A stretch of 64,000 nt of DNA. Origin: Bartonella sp. HY328. GTDB lineage: Bacteria; Pseudomonadota; Alphaproteobacteria; Rhizobiales; Rhizobiaceae. The notes under the pieces were generated by a model that did not search any database, was not told where the DNA came from, and saw only the letters and a list, made by a program, of their open reading frames with translations. The stretch covers positions 439,501-503,500 of the forward strand of contig NZ_CP104883.1 of the NCBI RefSeq assembly GCF_025449335.1, read 5' to 3'. Shown here one piece after another: positions 60,319 through 64,000 of the stretch (the first letter of the stretch is position 1; each line of letters opens with the position of its first letter). The position numbers and the translations under genes were made by a program.

Positions 60319-61709
60319 AAATCAAGCAATCCAAAATTGGCGGCAAAAGCCTGTGGTTCTTCCAATGTGCGTAAATCAAGCATAAGGCGATTGGCTTTCA
60401 TACGACCAATGACCGGCACAGGTAGTTCGCGCAATTTTTGCGCCAATTGATTAAGGCTTAAGGTTTCATTTCCAGTGCTCTCGATTGCAATGGCAATGCT
60501 TGGCAGGGTTTGTGCCGGGCTTGCACCAGATCCGACCTCACTTTCGCATGGTAGTATTTCGGCATTGAAGAAATCACCAAGGCTATTTTGTATGTCTGGC
60601 AATAACAATCCGGCCATTTCAGCAATGTCCTGACGCTTTCTTGCCAAAAAGCGTAAGGTTGGAATATTTTTTAGCATCAGGCTTTCATTCTTGTAGCAAT
60701 GCAAGGTAGCTTCAAGGGCTGCAAGGCGTATTTTATCCATGCGTAAAATACGTTTTAATGGATTGCGATTAATGCGCGCAATAAGCTCAGCCTTGCCAAC
60801 AATAAAACCAGCTTGGGGGCCACCCAATAATTTGTCGCCTGAAAAACTAACAAGATCAGCACCTGCTTCGACCACTTCGCGGATACATGGTTCTGCCTGT
60901 AAGCCAAATTGTCGAAGATCAATAATATTGCCCGAGCCAAGATCCTCATAAAGCAGCAGTCCGGCATCATGAGCAATATTGGCGACTTCTTGAGTTGAAA
61001 CGCTTTTGCTAAAGCCTTGAATGACAAAATTTGAGGTATGGACTTTGGCTATTGCTGCAGTTTCTTCACCAATTGCATTCATATAATCCGCGCGATGGGT
61101 GCGGTTAGTCGTGCCTATTTCACGTAAAGTAACGCCGGCTTTTTCCATGATGTCTGGCATGCGGAAAGCGCCGCCGATTTCAATCAATTCACCGCGCGAT
61201 ATAATCACTTGCCGGCGCCCTGATTTTAACTCCCCCAACATGTTGAGGCTAATAAAAACAGCGGCAGCATTATTATTAACTAGGGTTGCATCTTCAGCGC
61301 CAGTGAGTTCGCAAATTAATTGGCGCAGATGGTCATCTCGCTCCCCTCTGTTGCCGCTTTTTAAATTATATTCAAGCGCGACTGGATGGCGCATAGCATC
61401 ACTTGCGGCCGCAATGGCCTCATCGGATAGAATTGCACGGCCAAGATTGGTATGCAAAATGGTGCCCGTAAGATTATAGACTGGCCGTAATTTCGATATG
61501 GATTTGCTTTCAAGTCTTGCAAGAACCAGTCCTGCAAGAAGTGCCGTATCGCGCGCTGGTCGTCCAGCTTTTATCACTGAGCGTTCATTGTCGATAACTG
61601 ATCTAATCGCTTCAACTGTCGCCTTATGGCCAAAGCTTTTTAATGCATTAGCCAAAAGATTGTGTGAAAGTAACAAATCAACCGAAGGCAGCTTTGAAAA
61701 CACGACCAC
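60315..61709 (-). CDS. selA: L-seryl-tRNA(Sec) selenium transferase
   Basis: A 464-residue PLP enzyme that converts Ser-tRNA(Sec) to Sec-tRNA(Sec) using selenophosphate. The PLP lysine is K293 in DLVSFSGDKLLGGPQAG, preceded by YEDLGSGN, and the N-terminal YNLTGTILHTNLGRA matches the family. It lies nine bases after fdhE and overlaps selB by four bases. selC (tRNA-Sec) and selD are not in the window. The presence of selAB implies at least one selenoprotein, most likely a formate dehydrogenase given fdhE. Confidence 0.95.
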   Translation of the reverse strand: MVVFSKLPSVDLLLSHNLLANALKSFGHKATVEAIRSVIDNERSVIKAGRPARDTALLAGLVLARLESKSISKLRPVYNLTGTILHTNLGRAILSDEAIAAASDAMRHPVALEYNLKSGNRGERDDHLRQLICELTGAEDATLVNNNAAAVFISLNMLGELKSGRRQVIISRGELIEIGGAFRMPDIMEKAGVTLREIGTTNRTHRADYMNAIGEETAAIAKVHTSNFVIQGFSKSVSTQEVANIAHDAGLLLYEDLGSGNIIDLRQFGLQAEPCIREVVEAGADLVSFSGDKLLGGPQAGFIVGKAELIARINRNPLKRILRMDKIRLAALEATLHCYKNESLMLKNIPTLRFLARKRQDIAEMAGLLLPDIQNSLGDFFNAEILPCESEVGSGASPAQTLPSIAIAIESTGNETLSLNQLAQKLRELPVPVIGRMKANRLMLDLRTLEEPQAFAANFGLLDL

Positions 61710-61718
61710 TATCCTTTA

Positions 61719-62633
61719 TCAAAATCCATATAAAAATGGATTAAAAGCTCCGCGAACAAAGCGGCCTTCTTGTTTAACCAAGAGATCAAGAGCTAGCGAC
61801 CCAATATCATCTGCAAAAACATCTAGATTAACATCTTTTTGCGCATCGGTCATTTTGCAATATTTGCCGCAATCTCTACAGCTTTCTACTAAAATACTAC
61901 CAGGCCCATCAGCAACTTCACCATATTCAACAGCACCGGTTTCACCGCAAAATGTGCATTTTATGCGAACGTAATTCCACATTGTACCGCAATAAAGGCA
62001 AGAACAAAAGCGTGTGCCTTCAGCATTTGGCCAATTGACAATTTGCGATGCTGAATGAGTGCCGCCGCAAGCAGGGCATAGATTTTGTTCAAGCGGTTTG
62101 ATATTGCTTGTGTCAATTTGTGATGCAGCCAAACTATAAAGCACTTGCAAGCTCGCCAACATAAAAATATGTTCTGGTAATTGATCTTCTTGCAATTTGC
62201 GGTCATTAAGATTTTCAGCAATTTCTTTTTGCATCATTTTTGATTTTTTTACCGCGGCAAGAGCTTTCATTGAAGCTTCTGGCATAGTTATTTTTTCGAT
62301 ACGGGCAAAAAGATCTTTGGTAATTTTATTGGCAAGCGGATTTCTATATAATGCTGTGCGGTCAATAATTGGCATGCCAAAGTTTATTTGGCTTTTTTCA
62401 TCAGTCAAAGACGTAAAACCGTCTTTGAATTTTTGTGCTGTTTCGTGCTGGGCTTTGGTTAAATCGGTTAAGAATTGGATATAGCTTGAAACGGGGTTAG
62501 TTGGAGCAAGACGCTCAAAGCGCAAAGCCCTATCTTCAAAAAGGCGATCAATATTGGCAACGCGGCAAACTGGTGGCTCGCGCATGGTTCCAACGGCTGT
62601 CATATCACCTTCAAATTTTTTATCACGTGGCAT
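61719..62633 (-). CDS. fdhE: Formate dehydrogenase accessory protein
   Basis: A 304-residue cytosolic maturation factor for respiratory formate dehydrogenase. Four paired-cysteine motifs bind iron in rubredoxin-like fashion: CPACGGTH, CSCLYCG, CTFCGETG and CRDCGKYC in the C-terminal half. It is first in the fdhE-selA-selB operon, nine bases from selA. The link with selenocysteine genes fits a Sec-containing formate dehydrogenase alpha subunit, whose genes must lie outside this window. GGA precedes the ATG. Confidence 0.93.
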   Translation of the reverse strand: MPRDKKFEGDMTAVGTMREPPVCRVANIDRLFEDRALRFERLAPTNPVSSYIQFLTDLTKAQHETAQKFKDGFTSLTDEKSQINFGMPIIDRTALYRNPLANKITKDLFARIEKITMPEASMKALAAVKKSKMMQKEIAENLNDRKLQEDQLPEHIFMLASLQVLYSLAASQIDTSNIKPLEQNLCPACGGTHSASQIVNWPNAEGTRFCSCLYCGTMWNYVRIKCTFCGETGAVEYGEVADGPGSILVESCRDCGKYCKMTDAQKDVNLDVFADDIGSLALDLLVKQEGRFVRGAFNPFLYGF

Positions 62634-62837
62634 TTTCTATCCAGTAAGTTGATAGTTCTAAAGCGAGTGCTCTAAAACATATATGAATGTGTGAGTGGCC
62701 ATGTTTACATGGAAATGCTAAATAGTGCTAGGGTATTTTAGAAAAACTATGAAGTTGCCACTTGTTAAAGCCGCAAAAGCGACGAATAATTAGGCTATTT
62801 TATACTTTCATTTAGGCTAAATTACGTGCATAAAATT

Positions 62838-62867
62838 AAAAGGCATGGTTAAACAACCATGCCTTTT
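62838..62867. terminator. Intrinsic terminator after the methyltransferase gene
   Basis: AAAAGGCATGGTT (62838-62850) and AACCATGCCTTTT (62855-62867) form a 13-bp stem with an AAAC loop; the minus-strand side ends in a T-rich run. It lies 30 bases past the stop at 62897. Confidence 0.88.
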
Positions 62868-62896
62868 ATGTTCATAATACTGTAATCAGCGTTTAA

Positions 62897-64000
62897 TTAT
62901 AAAATTCCAAGATTTTGCCAGATAGGTAATGATTGTTCAACGACTTTGGTAAGATCGGGTTTTAGCATACGAATAGCATCGGCTTCTGTTGATATGATAT
63001 TTCCTTCAAAAGATAGGGAATCGTTACGCTCAATTGCTCTTTTCCAAATTTTCTTGGCAAGGTCATTGACGGTTGGCTTGCTGCCATCAGCAAGAGCATC
63101 AAAAGCGATCAGGTCAAGGAAGTTCATCATTAAGCCATTGCCACTTGCAGCGCAGGCAAGAATACCTATTTTACGTTCCTGCTCAAGGCAGGTTTTGACA
63201 TAGAGTCTATTAAATTTTCTTACCTCTTCACGTGATTTTTGCATCTCTATTGGTTTGATGATGTGAACATAATTGGCCGCAAGTAAAAGGCCGATAATTT
63301 GTTTTGCATTGGGATTAAGTTCTGGAATTCCGGGAAGTGTTACCAATTCGCCAAGGCTCATTGGCTTCTTTTCCAAAGCATCAAAAATTGGGCCGAACAA
63401 GTCTTTGTTAAGGCTTAAATCACCGACATGAGAAGCGATAGCGTAAAGAATTTTTTCTTTTGGAACAGCAAGTTGTAAAATACATTTCTTTAATTGTTCA
63501 AGCGCTTTTTTAGGCTGCAATGCAACAGACCCCCGAGCAAATAGGTCTTTACGAAATTTACGGTTGATAAAATAATCTTTGAGCGTTTCAACTGTTTGAG
63601 GGGCAGTCGCCGTCAAAATCTTGCTTTGTTTATAAGAAAATGAAAATTCATCAAAATTCTCAATATAGGTGCAAATGCCGATATATTTTAGTTTAGCTTC
63701 ACTAAGATCCTTGGCAACATCGACATGGAATGAGGGGGCCCAATCTTGATTTAAATATTCGTGTGAAAGATAGGTTCCGTTATCGGGCAATTCACTGACA
63801 AATTGCTCAGGAATAAACCGAAGATTTTCGGGTAAGAGGTCCTTTATTCTATGGGCTGCCTTTAATACGCGCTGGTCGCTGCGTCCAGTTTCTTCAAGTG
63901 CGAGTTGGAACAGTAATTTTTGAAAAGGGATCACTTCGGACCAAGCAGGAAGGGTATTATAGGACACATAAACAATGCCGCCTGGCTTTAGATATTTTTT
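62897..64000 (-). CDS. SAM-dependent methyltransferase with methyltransferase regulatory domain (partial)
   Basis: The C-terminal 367 codons of a larger gene whose start lies beyond the right edge. The first residues visible (YLKPGGIVYVSYNTLPAW) are the end of a class I methyltransferase core, so the frame does not start at the internal GTG at 63967. Next comes a long region that fits the methyltransferase regulatory domain (NGTYLSHEYLNQDWAPSF, VDVAKDLSEAKLKYIG) and a C-terminal helical part. Such proteins are often linked to surface or O-antigen modification; the substrate is unknown. A strong terminator follows. Confidence 0.85.
   Translation of the reverse strand, partial: KKYLKPGGIVYVSYNTLPAWSEVIPFQKLLFQLALEETGRSDQRVLKAAHRIKDLLPENLRFIPEQFVSELPDNGTYLSHEYLNQDWAPSFHVDVAKDLSEAKLKYIGICTYIENFDEFSFSYKQSKILTATAPQTVETLKDYFINRKFRKDLFARGSVALQPKKALEQLKKCILQLAVPKEKILYAIASHVGDLSLNKDLFGPIFDALEKKPMSLGELVTLPGIPELNPNAKQIIGLLLAANYVHIIKPIEMQKSREEVRKFNRLYVKTCLEQERKIGILACAASGNGLMMNFLDLIAFDALADGSKPTVNDLAKKIWKRAIERNDSLSFEGNIISTEADAIRMLKPDLTKVVEQSLPIWQNLGIL

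Noticed and set aside
62634..62896. Possible selC (tRNA-Sec) near selA-selB
   Set aside because: No acceptor-stem and anticodon arrangement of a long-variable-arm tRNA could be built from this stretch or from other gaps nearby.

Overview
The window looks like the chromosome of an AT-rich alphaproteobacterium of the order Hyphomicrobiales, near the Bartonella/Brucella side. The evidence is an Hsp20 gene with a ROSE-type leader followed by a DUF1150 gene, two copies of a RIME-like palindromic repeat, a carboxyspermidine-type polyamine pathway, and general protein resemblance. The genus cannot be fixed from the sequence alone.

Layout. 0-3.3 kb: start of a membrane PQQ glucose dehydrogenase, an acidic TPR protein, and an fbp-fba gluconeogenic operon. 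3.7-10 kb: accessory genes, namely a 646-bp tandem duplication carrying twin small secreted proteins, a periplasmic ankyrin protein, a two-domain AAA+ ATPase and a metallophosphoesterase. 9.97-11.2 kb: a preQ1-I-like riboswitch, a 33-aa ORF, queD and queE. 11.2-21.7 kb: a membrane protein, an IS1595 transposase remnant, puuA-puuB, a conserved hypothetical, ettA, a DMT exporter, nspC and a carboxynorspermidine dehydrogenase. Together these suggest putrescine breakdown plus spermidine synthesis. 21.7-31.8 kb: an amber-interrupted gene, molbindin, nitrilase-lysR, hsp20-DUF1150, a bisC-like molybdoenzyme, a Tat-type FAD oxidoreductase and an aldo/keto reductase.

32.1-52.6 kb is the most unusual part. 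Three membrane-protein genes lead directly into a phage morphogenesis block: small and large terminase, P22-like portal, scaffold, N4-gp56-type capsid, adaptor, gp10-like stabiliser, S74 protein, two collar-domain tail proteins, a tail-fibre chaperone, endolysin, overlapping Rz/Rz1 spanins and a holin-like protein. No integrase, repressor, excisionase or replication gene is present, and two secreted-protein genes sit between the head genes with their own terminators. This fits a domesticated element such as a gene transfer agent (the Bartonella BaGTA is the obvious comparison) or a decayed prophage. The tail fibre has near-identical 294-bp repeats.

52.7-64 kb: flavodoxin-DUF1330-lysR operon, ligase-associated Lhr-type helicase, a GT25 glycosyltransferase with a RIME element embedded in frame, fdhE-selA-selB for selenocysteine and formate dehydrogenase maturation, and a SAM methyltransferase cut by the window end. 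No rRNA, tRNA or CRISPR array was recognised.
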